Below are positions 1-7,560 of a stretch of DNA of 18,014 bases, in pieces. The notes under the pieces are model-generated. The model did not search any database. It saw nothing but the letters and a program-made list of their open reading frames with translations, and had not been told where the DNA came from. Every line of letters starts with the position of its first letter. Positions within the stretch are counted from its first letter, which is position 1. Source of the stretch: Candidatus Dadabacteria bacterium (lineage in GTDB: Bacteria > Desulfobacterota_D > UBA1144 > Nemesobacterales > UBA2774). The stretch is taken from positions 1-18,014 of the forward strand of contig JAHKKQ010000025.1 in the NCBI GenBank assembly GCA_020027805.1. The letters run 5' to 3'. Made by a program: the position numbers and the translations under genes.

Positions 1-81
1 TGCGAGTGGCGATTTAATAACCCTGATCCCAATTCGCAATTAAAGCAACTCAAACAGTGGGTTAAACGTTATTTGGGCTAG
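1..81 (+). CDS. IS1595-type transposase, C-terminal end only (cut by the window edge)
   Basis: Reading from base 1 gives 26 codons and a TAG stop. The visible tail begins CEWRFNNPDPNS and ends QLKQWVKRYLG. The EWRFN motif followed by a basic LKQLKQW helix is what I recall at the C-terminus of IS1595-family (ISXO2-like) DDE transposases, where the last catalytic helix ends close to the stop codon. The rest of the gene, including the DDE residues, is left of the window, so intactness cannot be judged. The stop is followed within 20 bases by a plausible IS terminal repeat, which supports the assignment. The family name rests on a short tail recognised from memory and could be wrong at family level; a transposase is the most likely identity. 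Confidence 0.6.
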   Translation, partial: CEWRFNNPDPNSQLKQLKQWVKRYLG

Positions 82-98
82 TTATCTAGGACAGCCCC
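1..98 (+). mobile_element. Right end of an IS1595-like insertion sequence
   Basis: The transposase stop (79-81) is followed directly by TTATCTAGGACAGCCCC at 82-98. Read outward-in this is GGGGCTGTCC..., a form typical of terminal inverted repeats of IS1595-like elements. The element would end at 98, and the adjacent AAAAACAA (99-106) would be one copy of an 8-bp target duplication. The left end and the partner repeat are outside the window, so both points are inferred. The remaining bases up to the gshA stop at 165 show no gene. Confidence 0.5.
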
Positions 99-164
99 AA
101 AAACAAACGGATGCTGACCGGCCGGCCGTAGATAGACTGAATAGCCCGCGGGGAATGGTTTAAA

Positions 165-1427
165 TCAGAGCACTTCCTCCTTGCAGCCCCCTTCCCTCAA
201 TATCTCCTCTATCTCGTACCCCGCGGCAATGCTCGCGATACACGATACGAGCTCGTGCACCGGGGAATATATCACGCTGCTGTCGCCGTCTCCGGCTTTA
301 TTACCCTCGACGTACATCGGGGAAAACTCCATTCCTCTCGTGTTAAGATTTTCATGGTCGTCTTTACCCTTGTTCACTCTCAGAAAGCCCCCGGCCACTT
401 TGGATTCGATGAGATAGAATACGGGCTCGGCCGAAGCACCCGATTCCCACTTGAGCGCAGTCGGTATCCCCTCCTGGATCACGATATCCCTTACGGGCTT
501 CCCCCCCTTACTCACCCTCATCCGCTTCCTGCCCTCTGCGTTCAGGCTTCGTATCTCATCGCCGTTTGAGACGCTTATGACCGCCATACCGTAGGTCCCG
601 GAGTTGCTCTTTATGAATAGATAGGGGTCCTGGGGTATGCCCTTCTCGCTATGAACCTTCCTTAACCCGTCCAGCATCGAGTCCGCAATCATAGCGGCTT
701 TATCCCTGTCCCCGGGATTATCGAAGTCGATGCCCTCGAGGGAAACCGTATCGATGGAAATAATCCAGGGGTCTATGCCGATGAGCCGGGCGGCCTCCCC
801 GGCGAGCTTATTATAATACTCGAAATGGACGCTCTTTCTTCTCGTGTGCCAGCCTATCTCAACCGGCGGCTCGACCGGCTGTATAATGTCTTTCAGGGTT
901 TTGGGGCATTTCTCCGAGAAATCGTTATTGATGAGCAGCAGGTCGGGAGACATTTTTGACGTGAATATCCTGTGGTTTTCTTTCATTACTTTATACGCGG
1001 AGACCTCTTCCCCGCTCTGAGAACGGAAGCTGGCCTCGTCCTGGTTAAAGTCATCGCTCACTATCCCGACCTCCACCTCGTAATCCACTTTTTCAAGGAT
1101 AGATTTAAGCACGAAGATATTTTCCCAGTAAAAAGAGTTTCTCGTATGGAGCTCCGGGATGATAAGTATGTTTCTGACCTTCGGGTACTTGCGGAGGAAA
1201 TAGTCCTTAAAAAGCACGGACGCCCTGTCCCTGAAAGGCTGAGACAGGTTATTAAATCCCGCAGGGAAAATATTCGTATCGACGGGAGCGATTTTATGAT
1301 TGGATACCCTTACGTCGACCGAGGAGTAGAGCGGAATAAATTCCTTTTCGGCTTTGCCCCTGACCCAGGATCCTATTTTCTCCCTGTTTTCCAATATTCT
1401 TACGTTTAATTCATCAAGATGCTGCAT
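165..1427 (-). CDS. gshA: Glutamate-cysteine ligase, Acidithiobacillus/proteobacterial type
   Basis: The 420-residue product matches the GshA family (PF08886 type), which joins glutamate and cysteine with ATP in the first step of glutathione synthesis in the cytoplasm. Features seen are the N-terminal VDVRVSNHKIAPVDTN and FPAGFNNL segments (about 38-61), an ATP-grasp-like SNSGTYGMA at 274-282, a conserved VIQEGIPT at 316-323, and KVAGGFLRVN then LNTRGMEF at 343-368. The length is normal and the ends look intact. The ATG at 1427 is preceded by a TGAGG ribosome site that overlaps the stop of the upstream RDD gene, so the two are probably translationally coupled. This family is unrelated in sequence to E. 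coli GshA. No glutathione synthetase (gshB) is in the window. I saw no terminator before the IS end. Confidence 0.88.
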   Translation of the reverse strand: MQHLDELNVRILENREKIGSWVRGKAEKEFIPLYSSVDVRVSNHKIAPVDTNIFPAGFNNLSQPFRDRASVLFKDYFLRKYPKVRNILIIPELHTRNSFYWENIFVLKSILEKVDYEVEVGIVSDDFNQDEASFRSQSGEEVSAYKVMKENHRIFTSKMSPDLLLINNDFSEKCPKTLKDIIQPVEPPVEIGWHTRRKSVHFEYYNKLAGEAARLIGIDPWIISIDTVSLEGIDFDNPGDRDKAAMIADSMLDGLRKVHSEKGIPQDPYLFIKSNSGTYGMAVISVSNGDEIRSLNAEGRKRMRVSKGGKPVRDIVIQEGIPTALKWESGASAEPVFYLIESKVAGGFLRVNKGKDDHENLNTRGMEFSPMYVEGNKAGDGDSSVIYSPVHELVSCIASIAAGYEIEEILREGGCKEEVL

Positions 1428-1434
1428 CTTTGCC

Positions 1435-2352
1435 TCAGTCTTTTACGACGTATGTGCCGGCGATTTTATCATGCCAGGTCTGGCATTCGGAATCGACTAA
1501 AAACCATAAAAATCCGACGAATAAAAAAACTCCCGAAATGTAATACCCGATCCATCTCACAAACGCTTCCCAAAGACCCACTCCCTCACCTTCGTTGTTT
1601 ATCAATTTTATACCCAATAACGTCTTCCCCGCTGTCTTCCCTCCGTACCCGTGGAGAAATACGAAATAAGTGGATGAGAGCAGGAAAAGGATCAGGAACA
1701 GCGGCAGCGTTATGTTCCCCGAACCGTATGCCCCAAAATTAAAACCGTAGACAACAAATAAACCCGCAAACACCGAGAGCAGCGCGATCATGGAGACGAT
1801 AGCGATATCTATAATCATGGCAAGAGCGCGGGAGATAAACCCGGCAAGGTTATATACATCCGCTTCCCGCTTATAATATCCGGATACCATTTCCGAACCC
1901 TGTTCGTAAAGCGCCTCGTCCGGATTGACAAGGGCAAACGGGTCCGGGCGCGAATCCGGGGGATCCTCTTCCTGGACCGGTACAGCGCCCGGAGCTTTAC
2001 GGGGCAGGCCTTCCGGCTCGCCTTCCCCATATCCCGCTGTATCAACTTCTTTAGAGACAGGGAACAGCTCATAAGATTCACGGGGTAAATCATCGGCGCG
2101 GGCAGATGTCCGTTTATGCCGGGAACCCACCGGCCTGCCGGATTCCGCGCTTGATTCAGCATTCACCTCCCGGATTGGTATGTCCAGGAACAGTTCGCCT
2201 GAGTCGTTTCCCGGCCGGCCGCGGGATTTTTTCCGGGCCTTTTTTTCGGGCTCCGGCGCGGGAGGCGGCGCGGCCTCATAGAGCGGGTATCCGCATTTTT
2301 TACAGTGTTCGAGATGATCAAAACTGTTGTATCCGCACGACGGGCATTTCAT
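1435..2352 (-). CDS. RDD-family membrane protein with N-terminal zinc ribbon
   Basis: The 305-residue protein has three parts. Residues 3-20 form a zinc-ribbon with Cys pairs C3/C6 and C17/C20. Residues about 25-165 are a proline-, charge- and glycine-rich linker likely to be disordered. Residues about 170-305 are an RDD domain: R175 and D182 in the first membrane segment, further hydrophobic segments around 214-234 and 264-287, the loop GKTAGKTLLGIKL and the terminal QTWHDKIAGTYVV. RDD proteins are inner-membrane proteins of mostly unknown role, some linked to transport. The function here is unknown. Its stop is 7 bases before gshA, suggesting one transcript. The ATG has no strong ribosome site, but the zinc-ribbon cysteines fix the start. 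The 48 bases upstream, after the neighbouring terminator, are AT-rich (TAATAT-like hexamers) and probably hold its promoter. Confidence 0.8.
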   Translation of the reverse strand: MKCPSCGYNSFDHLEHCKKCGYPLYEAAPPPAPEPEKKARKKSRGRPGNDSGELFLDIPIREVNAESSAESGRPVGSRHKRTSARADDLPRESYELFPVSKEVDTAGYGEGEPEGLPRKAPGAVPVQEEDPPDSRPDPFALVNPDEALYEQGSEMVSGYYKREADVYNLAGFISRALAMIIDIAIVSMIALLSVFAGLFVVYGFNFGAYGSGNITLPLFLILFLLSSTYFVFLHGYGGKTAGKTLLGIKLINNEGEGVGLWEAFVRWIGYYISGVFLFVGFLWFLVDSECQTWHDKIAGTYVVKD

Positions 2353-2400
2353 CGGTGTCAGGAACAGAATATATTATGGAAGATAGTTTATATTACGCAC

Positions 2401-2474
2401 AAAAAAAATGCGCCCTAACCCGATCAATCAGACTATTTACGCTGATTTTACACCTCGAACCGGGATAGGGCGCA
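2401..2474 (-). terminator. Rho-independent terminator of the DsbA-like gene, with a nested hairpin
   Basis: Bases 2409-2422 (TGCGCCCTAACCCG) and 2461-2474 (CGGGATAGGGCGCA) pair over 14 positions with one mismatch. On the minus strand the stem is followed by eight T residues (the A-run at 2401-2408). This is a strong terminator 22 bases past the stop at 2497. The 38-base loop holds a second pair, AATCAG (2426-2431) with CTGATT (2442-2447). Confidence 0.85.
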
Positions 2475-2496
2475 GTCGGACCTATTACGTACAGTA

Positions 2497-3621
2497 TTAG
2501 GAACCTTCCGAAAGTTGAATTTCTATAGCGGACTTAAGACCCTCCGGATTAGCGCCCGGAACGATCATACCGTTAACGACGAAAGTCGGCGTGGATTGTA
2601 CGCCTATTTCGGTAGCTTCCTGCATCTGACTCTCGACTTTCGCTTTTACTTCTTTTGAATTGAGACATGTATCGAATTTCTTCGTATCAAGCCCAACCTC
2701 TTTCGCATACTGATTGAATTTCTCCTTCGAGTTCTCGAGCGTGATATCCTTCTGGCTATCGAAGAGCTTGTCATGCAAAGCCCAGAATTTATCGTTGCCC
2801 TGTTCATAAGCGCACACGGTAGCGATAGCGGCGGGCATCGCCCAGTTGTGATTCTTGAGAGGCAGCTGTTTAAAGGCTATCTTAACCTTGCCGTCATATT
2901 CCTTTAATATCTGGGGGAGCATGTCCTTTCCCCTCTTGCAGAAAGGGCACTGAAAGTCGGAATATTCCACTATGACTACCTTGGCATTATCAGCCCCCTT
3001 TGTAGGCACACCTTTCAGCGATATCTTTTCCATTATCTCTTTCTGCGGATCGACGGTCGTGTCGTATATCTCCGTACCCAGGACCAGAAACTTACCGTTG
3101 CCGCTGATAAAGACAGGTACAGTCTGACGGCCTCCCATGTTAAACGAACCCTCTTTAAACCCGGCAAGCTTCGAATCCTTGAACTTCGAGACGTCCATGA
3201 TCTCGCTATTGATAATCAGAAACTTTCCGTCGGTCGTCATCAGCACAGGGAATTCGCCCCTTGGGATCGGTATCGAACCCTGCTTAATGTTCTTGATAGC
3301 CGTTACTTTAAAACCGGTCGTATCCACCATGTTGCCCATCAGCAAATATTTTCCGTCCTGGCTCATCACAAAACCGACTTCCTGTGAACCCTGGGTGGTA
3401 TTTATAACGAACGTACCATTCTTAAGTCCCTTTATGGAACTATCCTCGACCCCTTTAATCTCTATTACCGTATCGGGCGCCATGTTCGCACCGAAATTTT
3501 TCTTGAAGAACGTCTGGAGTCGCGCGTTTTCTTCCTTTGATATTTGCTGCCCGAACGCCTGGCTTCCTACAATTATGAATGCGATTGTAAGTAGTGCCGA
3601 AGTCAAAAATTTAAACTTCAT
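2497..3621 (-). CDS. Exported DsbA-like thiol-disulfide protein with N-terminal triple repeat
   Basis: This 374-residue protein has a signal peptide (MKFKF, hydrophobic core 7-20, likely cleavage near QAFG-QQ), so it is expected in the periplasm. Residues about 200-374 form a DsbA/thioredoxin_4 domain with active-site CPFC (C225, C228), an Asp-Phe-Gln lead-in and the cis-proline motif STPTFVVNG (343-351); C270 and C319 may form a second pair. Residues about 62-190 hold three repeats of about 40 residues, each ending in a strand like V.[FL]...GK[FY]L followed by an acidic turn (82-102, 124-145, 168-189). Such proteins oxidise or isomerise disulfides in exported proteins. The ATG has a strong AAAGGAGG site five bases upstream. 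The gene stands alone, with its own promoter and terminator. DsbC-like isomerase or DsbA-like oxidase cannot be separated here. Confidence 0.85.
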   Translation of the reverse strand: MKFKFLTSALLTIAFIIVGSQAFGQQISKEENARLQTFFKKNFGANMAPDTVIEIKGVEDSSIKGLKNGTFVINTTQGSQEVGFVMSQDGKYLLMGNMVDTTGFKVTAIKNIKQGSIPIPRGEFPVLMTTDGKFLIINSEIMDVSKFKDSKLAGFKEGSFNMGGRQTVPVFISGNGKFLVLGTEIYDTTVDPQKEIMEKISLKGVPTKGADNAKVVIVEYSDFQCPFCKRGKDMLPQILKEYDGKVKIAFKQLPLKNHNWAMPAAIATVCAYEQGNDKFWALHDKLFDSQKDITLENSKEKFNQYAKEVGLDTKKFDTCLNSKEVKAKVESQMQEATEIGVQSTPTFVVNGMIVPGANPEGLKSAIEIQLSEGS

Positions 3622-3650
3622 ACATGCCTCCTTTGGTTTGGTTAGCTAAA

Positions 3651-3678
3651 ACTATACCACTGAATGTTGAGAAAGCAA
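3651..3678 (-). promoter_or_regulatory. Candidate sigma70 promoter of the DsbA-like gene
   Basis: On the minus strand TTGCTT (3673-3678) is separated by 16 bases from TATAGT (3651-3656), about 30 bases before the ATG at 3621 and upstream of the AAAGGAGG ribosome site. Confidence 0.55.
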
Positions 3679-3688
3679 CATAATCTCC

Positions 3689-3711
3689 ACTAGCCGAAAG
3701 TGCGCGCTAGT
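3689..3711. repeat. Short inverted repeat between purB and the DsbA-like gene
   Basis: ACTAGC (3689-3694) and GCTAGT (3706-3711) form a six-base perfect inverted repeat with an 11-base loop. It lies 24 bases past the purB stop and just upstream of the candidate -35 box. There is no T-run after it on the minus strand, so it may be a weak purB terminator or a regulator site. Confidence 0.35.
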
Positions 3712-3734
3712 ATCCAGAAACATTCAATTTTAAT

Positions 3735-5027
3735 TTATGAAAACACCCTTTCGAATATCCTGTCGACATTCTTGAGATCAGCAGTCACATCAAAACATTC
3801 AGTAATTTCCTCTTTAGTTAACAAGCCGGATACCTCCCGGTCGCTAAGCAGCAGCCCGAGGAAATCACTCTTCCCCTTCCATGTCTTCATTGCGTTGCCC
3901 TGAACCAGCTTGTAGGCGTCCTCTCTCGACATGCCTTTTCCAACCAGCTTCAGCAGCACCTTCTGTGAGAACACCAGTCCGCGGGTGAGCCATATATTTT
4001 TTTCCATATTTTCCGGATACACCTGTAGGCCTTCTAACAGGTAAGCAAGCCTTGCGAGCATGAAGTCGAGGAGAATCGTGCTGTCAGGGCCGATCACACG
4101 CTCAACGGAGGAGTGGCTGATATCGCGCTCATGCCATAGGGGTATGTTTTCAAGGGCCGGCATGGAATAGGAGCGCACGACCCGGGCAAGCCCGCACAGA
4201 TTTTCCGAAAGCACGGGGTTTCTTTTATGCGGCATCGCGGACGATCCCTTCTGCCCCTCCGTAAACGGCTCTTCGAGCTCAAGCACCTCCGTCCTCTGAA
4301 AATGCCTTATTTCGAGAGCTATTTTTTCGATGGAAGACGCTATGATGGAAAGGGTAAGGAAATATTCAGCGTGTATATCACGCTGTATTATCTGTGTCGA
4401 TATCGGCGCAGGCTTTAAACGGAGGCGCCTGCAGGCGTCCTCTTCAATTTCCGGAGGGACATTCGCGAAAGTACCCACAGCACCCGATATCTTGCCCACG
4501 CTGACTACATCCCGCGCCCGCTTCATACGGTCAATGTTCCTTTTCATTTCGTCGTACCAGAGCGCAAAGACGAGCCCGAGCGTCCTTGGCTCCGCATGGA
4601 TTCCGTGCGTCCTGCCGATCATTGGCGTCTTCTTGTATTTAAAGGCCTGTTTTTTCAATATTTTAATTACGGCTTCCAAATCCTTGATGATTATTTCCGC
4701 AGCGTCCCTTAATTGAAGGGCGAATGCGGTATCGAGAACGTCGGAGGAGGTCAGACCGAGATGAATATACCTCGACTCCTTGCCCACATGCTCGGAAACC
4801 GACGTCAGGAACGAAATAACGTCGTGCTTCAGTTCTTTTTCGAGCTCATTTATCCTTGCGACGTCGAAACCGGCCTTCTTTTTGATCGTTTCAACGGCCT
4901 TCTTCGGTATCTTCCTGTACCTGGCCCACGCCTCGCATACGGCGATTTCCACCCGGAGCCAGTTAGCGTACTTAGCCTCGTCAGTCCAGATGGATGACAT
5001 CTCGGGTCTCGAATATCTCGGAATCAA
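3735..5027 (-). CDS. purB: Adenylosuccinate lyase
   Basis: The 430-residue cytoplasmic enzyme removes fumarate from SAICAR and from adenylosuccinate, two steps of purine synthesis. It starts with the canonical MIPRYSRPEM. H68 (in KHDV), the general-acid H141 in THGIHAEP (140-147) and the signature GSSAMPHKRNP (261-271, with catalytic serine S262 or S263) are all present, so it should be active. Length is typical of the Bacillus/Thermotoga-like PurB class. The start codon is TTG at 5027; it overlaps the stop of the upstream metallohydrolase as TTGA, with a GGGGGAGG-type ribosome site about ten bases before it. The alignment with known PurB N-termini leaves little doubt about this start. Translation is probably coupled to the upstream gene. 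Confidence 0.96.
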   Translation of the reverse strand: MIPRYSRPEMSSIWTDEAKYANWLRVEIAVCEAWARYRKIPKKAVETIKKKAGFDVARINELEKELKHDVISFLTSVSEHVGKESRYIHLGLTSSDVLDTAFALQLRDAAEIIIKDLEAVIKILKKQAFKYKKTPMIGRTHGIHAEPRTLGLVFALWYDEMKRNIDRMKRARDVVSVGKISGAVGTFANVPPEIEEDACRRLRLKPAPISTQIIQRDIHAEYFLTLSIIASSIEKIALEIRHFQRTEVLELEEPFTEGQKGSSAMPHKRNPVLSENLCGLARVVRSYSMPALENIPLWHERDISHSSVERVIGPDSTILLDFMLARLAYLLEGLQVYPENMEKNIWLTRGLVFSQKVLLKLVGKGMSREDAYKLVQGNAMKTWKGKSDFLGLLLSDREVSGLLTKEEITECFDVTADLKNVDRIFERVFS

Positions 5028-5782
5028 ATCGCCAGCACCTCCCCCAATGTCTTTCTCGGAGCGACTGAAATTTGCACCCCCGTCCCCTCTTCCGTTCTCC
5101 TCAATGCGCTCGAGGCGGACTCGAAAGCGACCTCGGGCCTGTTGTTGACCTGGCTCAAGTGGGCGAGAACGACGTGCCTCAAGCCGGAATGGACCAGATC
5201 CGAAAGGAGCTCCGAAGCCTGGTTGTTCGAAAGGTGGCCCAAACGTCCCCTGATCCTCTGTTTCAAGTCCCAGGGATAGTGGCTGTAGAGCAGTATGTCG
5301 TTATCGTGGTTAAATTCGATTACGAGAGCGTTCGATCCCCTGAGCCTCTCCCTGACGAGCGCGGTAACCGAGCCTATATCCGTTACGACTCCTATTTTCT
5401 TGCCTTGCCCGGACTCTATGGAAAAACCGACCGGGTCCAAAGCATCGTGAGGCACAGAGAAGGGTGTAATCGAGAGGTCCTTTATCACAAATGAGGTATC
5501 GGTATCGAATTCCCTGAGAGAGTTCACCTTACTCGACCATAGATGTACCGTGGCTCTGGCGACGTGCACCGGCACCCCTATATTCCGGAGGGCAGCCGTG
5601 TGGTCGGAATGCTCGTGGGTGACTATAACGGCATCGATGTCGGATAGCTCCATATCCAGTTTTCTCAACTTGAGCCCGATTTGTCTCAGACTTATTCCCG
5701 CATCGACGAGTATCTTCGTCTCTCCCGATTCTACATAAAGGCAATTCCCGGAACTGCCGCTTGCAAGTGTACAGATCTTCAT
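5024..5782 (-). CDS. Metallo-beta-lactamase-fold hydrolase, WalJ/YycJ-like
   Basis: The 252-residue protein carries the metal-binding THEHSDH motif (H56, H58, D60, H61) plus H112, D135, H183 and H208 in the expected order. The start MKICTLASGSSGNC and the segments GVVTDIG and HLSNNQAS are typical of the YycJ/WalJ family, often described as 5'-3' DNA exonucleases or phosphoribosyl-phosphodiesterase-like hydrolases. The natural substrate is not shown by the sequence. The protein is cytoplasmic. It is the first gene of a two-gene unit and its TGA stop overlaps the TTG start of purB by four bases. The ATG lies 18 bases from the bp 5800 region that has no strong ribosome site; a GGGGA-like element is absent, so translation initiation may be modest. 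Confidence 0.85.
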   Translation of the reverse strand: MKICTLASGSSGNCLYVESGETKILVDAGISLRQIGLKLRKLDMELSDIDAVIVTHEHSDHTAALRNIGVPVHVARATVHLWSSKVNSLREFDTDTSFVIKDLSITPFSVPHDALDPVGFSIESGQGKKIGVVTDIGSVTALVRERLRGSNALVIEFNHDNDILLYSHYPWDLKQRIRGRLGHLSNNQASELLSDLVHSGLRHVVLAHLSQVNNRPEVAFESASSALRRTEEGTGVQISVAPRKTLGEVLAI

Positions 5783-5817
5783 TGGGGAGCCGCCGATTAC
5801 ATCCGTTTTGGAAATTT

Positions 5818-5847
5818 AGTATGGATTATAATTTTGCTAAAAGTCAA
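5818..5847 (-). promoter_or_regulatory. Candidate promoter of the metallohydrolase-purB unit
   Basis: Minus strand TTGACT (5842-5847) lies 18 bases from CATACT (5818-5823), with a perfect TATAAT (5825-5830) in between at too short a distance from the same -35. One of the two -10 hexamers is probably used. The rest of the 200-base gap to the glycosyltransferase stop shows only a short TGAGG/CCTCA hairpin and no convincing gene. Confidence 0.4.
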
Positions 5848-5982
5848 CATTGCCGTCCGGCAGTTACTTGATTGGTTAGCCCTGATAATGACAGAAGAAG
5901 CATTTGACACCCTCTCCACGGGAGCAACGTTACGGGCGACGGAGGAATGAGGCCGCCCGCCCTCACGCATCGAACGGCTGCA

Positions 5983-7524
5983 TTAAAAATCCTTCTCTCT
6001 CTGAAGCGCGGGCTCGGGGATGATCGGATTTATGTGTGAAGCCGCGCCCTTTTTGCCTGTACCGTGAAAGATCGAGAGAAGCCCGGTATACAAAAATCCG
6101 AACTGGATGAGCAGGAGGAACGGAACCCAGCCCAGGTACCCCATATATATGGCGACGAGGGTCTGTAGAAAAAACATCACGCCGAAAGCGATTTCTATGA
6201 TTGCCGTCGCTTCTTTCGAGGCTACATAGCTCCTCGAGCGCCAGTTGTCGTTCTTCGAGGTAACGGCGAATTTCGGAGTACGCCTGAATTCGGAGTTCTT
6301 ACCCAAAAGCGCTTCCAGCACCGCCTTGGAATTATTGACCGCCATACCCGCACCTATCGATATCGCCAGAGGCACATACTTCAGATAGGCGAGCCAATTT
6401 TTTCCGTGAACCTCTCTCACGGTGATTATATAGAAAAGCACGAAGCTGAGCGTGCCCGCCGTGATCGCGAAGACATTCACCAAAATGCCGCTGTCCCAGC
6501 CGACCTCACTCCAGAAAAAGCCCATCGGGAACATCAGCAGGAAGAGAACGAGCAGGAGTAAATACGAAATATTGCCGAAAAGATGGAAGAAGGCTTCAGA
6601 CTTGATCTTGAACGAAAGGTCTTTCCTTCTGAAAAGTTCGGGGAGAATTTTGATTGCGGTTTGAACCCCTCCCTTCGCCCACCTGTGCTGCTGTGATTTA
6701 AAGGCATTCATGTCCACGGGGAGCTCCGCGTCGGCGACCATATCCCGGAGGTAGACCAGTTTCCATCCCGCGAGCTGGGCCCTGTAACTGAGATCGAGGT
6801 CCTCCGTAAGCGTATCGTGCTGCCACCCGCCCGAGGACTCTATGCATTCCTTCCTCAGGACGCCCGCGGTGCCGTTAAAGTTAAAGAACATCCCGCCGTT
6901 ATACCTCGCAGTCTGCTCTATCATAAAATGCCCGTCGAGGAGTATCGCCTGGGCCTTCGTCAGAGTGGAATAATCAAGATTCAAATGCCCCCACCTTACC
7001 TGGACCATGCCTATTCCGGGATCGGAGAAAAAATCCACCGTATTCCTGAGAAATTCGCGCGGGGGGATGAAATCCGCATCGAATACCGCAAGGAGCTCGC
7101 CCTTGGCCCTTTTGAGCCCTTCCCTCAGCGCTCCCGCCTTATAGCCCTCCCGGTTCTCCCTATGTAGATATACAATATCGATCCCCGACTCTTTAAATCG
7201 ATTCACGCACCTGCTCGCGATCTCCACGGTCTTATCGGTCGAGTCGTCGAGCACCTGAATCTCGAGCAGCTCCCTCGGGTAGTCGATTTTACAGACCGAG
7301 GAAATGAGCCTCTCGACCACATACATCTCATTATATATAGGGAGCTGTATCGTAACGACCGGAAGTTTCTTGTACCTGGAACCGGGGACGGGCTTCTTAT
7401 GTTTATTCTTCTTATACAGGTATGAAAGGTAATACCGGTGCATACCGAATATGCACAGAAGCATCAGCGTTGCGGCATATAAGACTGTTACAATTATCTT
7501 AGAAGCTAAAATAAAATATTCCAC
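5983..7524 (-). CDS. Family 2 processive-type glycosyltransferase, cellulose/mannan-synthase-like membrane protein
   Basis: The 513-residue protein has a membrane helix at about 8-30, a cytoplasmic GT2 domain (about 55-300) and several membrane helices after 315. The processive-enzyme signature is complete: LDDSTD (D93, D94), FDADF (D149, D151), TEDLD (E241, D242) and QQHRW (278-282). It resembles CslA/BcsA-like enzymes that join sugar nucleotides into a beta-linked polysaccharide while moving it through the membrane; the sugar cannot be read from sequence. There is no PilZ domain, so no sign of direct cyclic-di-GMP control. The start is GTG at 7524, 36 bases after the dapL stop, with only a weak purine-rich ribosome site; the two genes are probably cotranscribed. 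No BcsB-like or other export partner lies nearby. Confidence 0.85.
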   Translation of the reverse strand: MEYFILASKIIVTVLYAATLMLLCIFGMHRYYLSYLYKKNKHKKPVPGSRYKKLPVVTIQLPIYNEMYVVERLISSVCKIDYPRELLEIQVLDDSTDKTVEIASRCVNRFKESGIDIVYLHRENREGYKAGALREGLKRAKGELLAVFDADFIPPREFLRNTVDFFSDPGIGMVQVRWGHLNLDYSTLTKAQAILLDGHFMIEQTARYNGGMFFNFNGTAGVLRKECIESSGGWQHDTLTEDLDLSYRAQLAGWKLVYLRDMVADAELPVDMNAFKSQQHRWAKGGVQTAIKILPELFRRKDLSFKIKSEAFFHLFGNISYLLLLVLFLLMFPMGFFWSEVGWDSGILVNVFAITAGTLSFVLFYIITVREVHGKNWLAYLKYVPLAISIGAGMAVNNSKAVLEALLGKNSEFRRTPKFAVTSKNDNWRSRSYVASKEATAIIEIAFGVMFFLQTLVAIYMGYLGWVPFLLLIQFGFLYTGLLSIFHGTGKKGAASHINPIIPEPALQREKDF

Positions 7525-7560
7525 TTCTCATTTCCCGCTGCCTTTTCCTTCCGGATAGGA

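Noticed and set aside
119..127. Recurrent GGCCGGCC-like octamers (119, 2211, 8803, 9053)
   Set aside because: Short GC-rich palindromes at unrelated positions in and between genes; no spacing pattern to suggest a function.
255..569. Plus-strand frames opposite gshA and other minus-strand genes
   Set aside because: They are antisense shadows of well-supported genes, without domain features.
5888..5950. 20-codon open frame (MTEEAFDTLS...) upstream of the metallohydrolase
   Set aside because: No ribosome site, no similarity I recognise, and it lies antisense to the probable promoter region.
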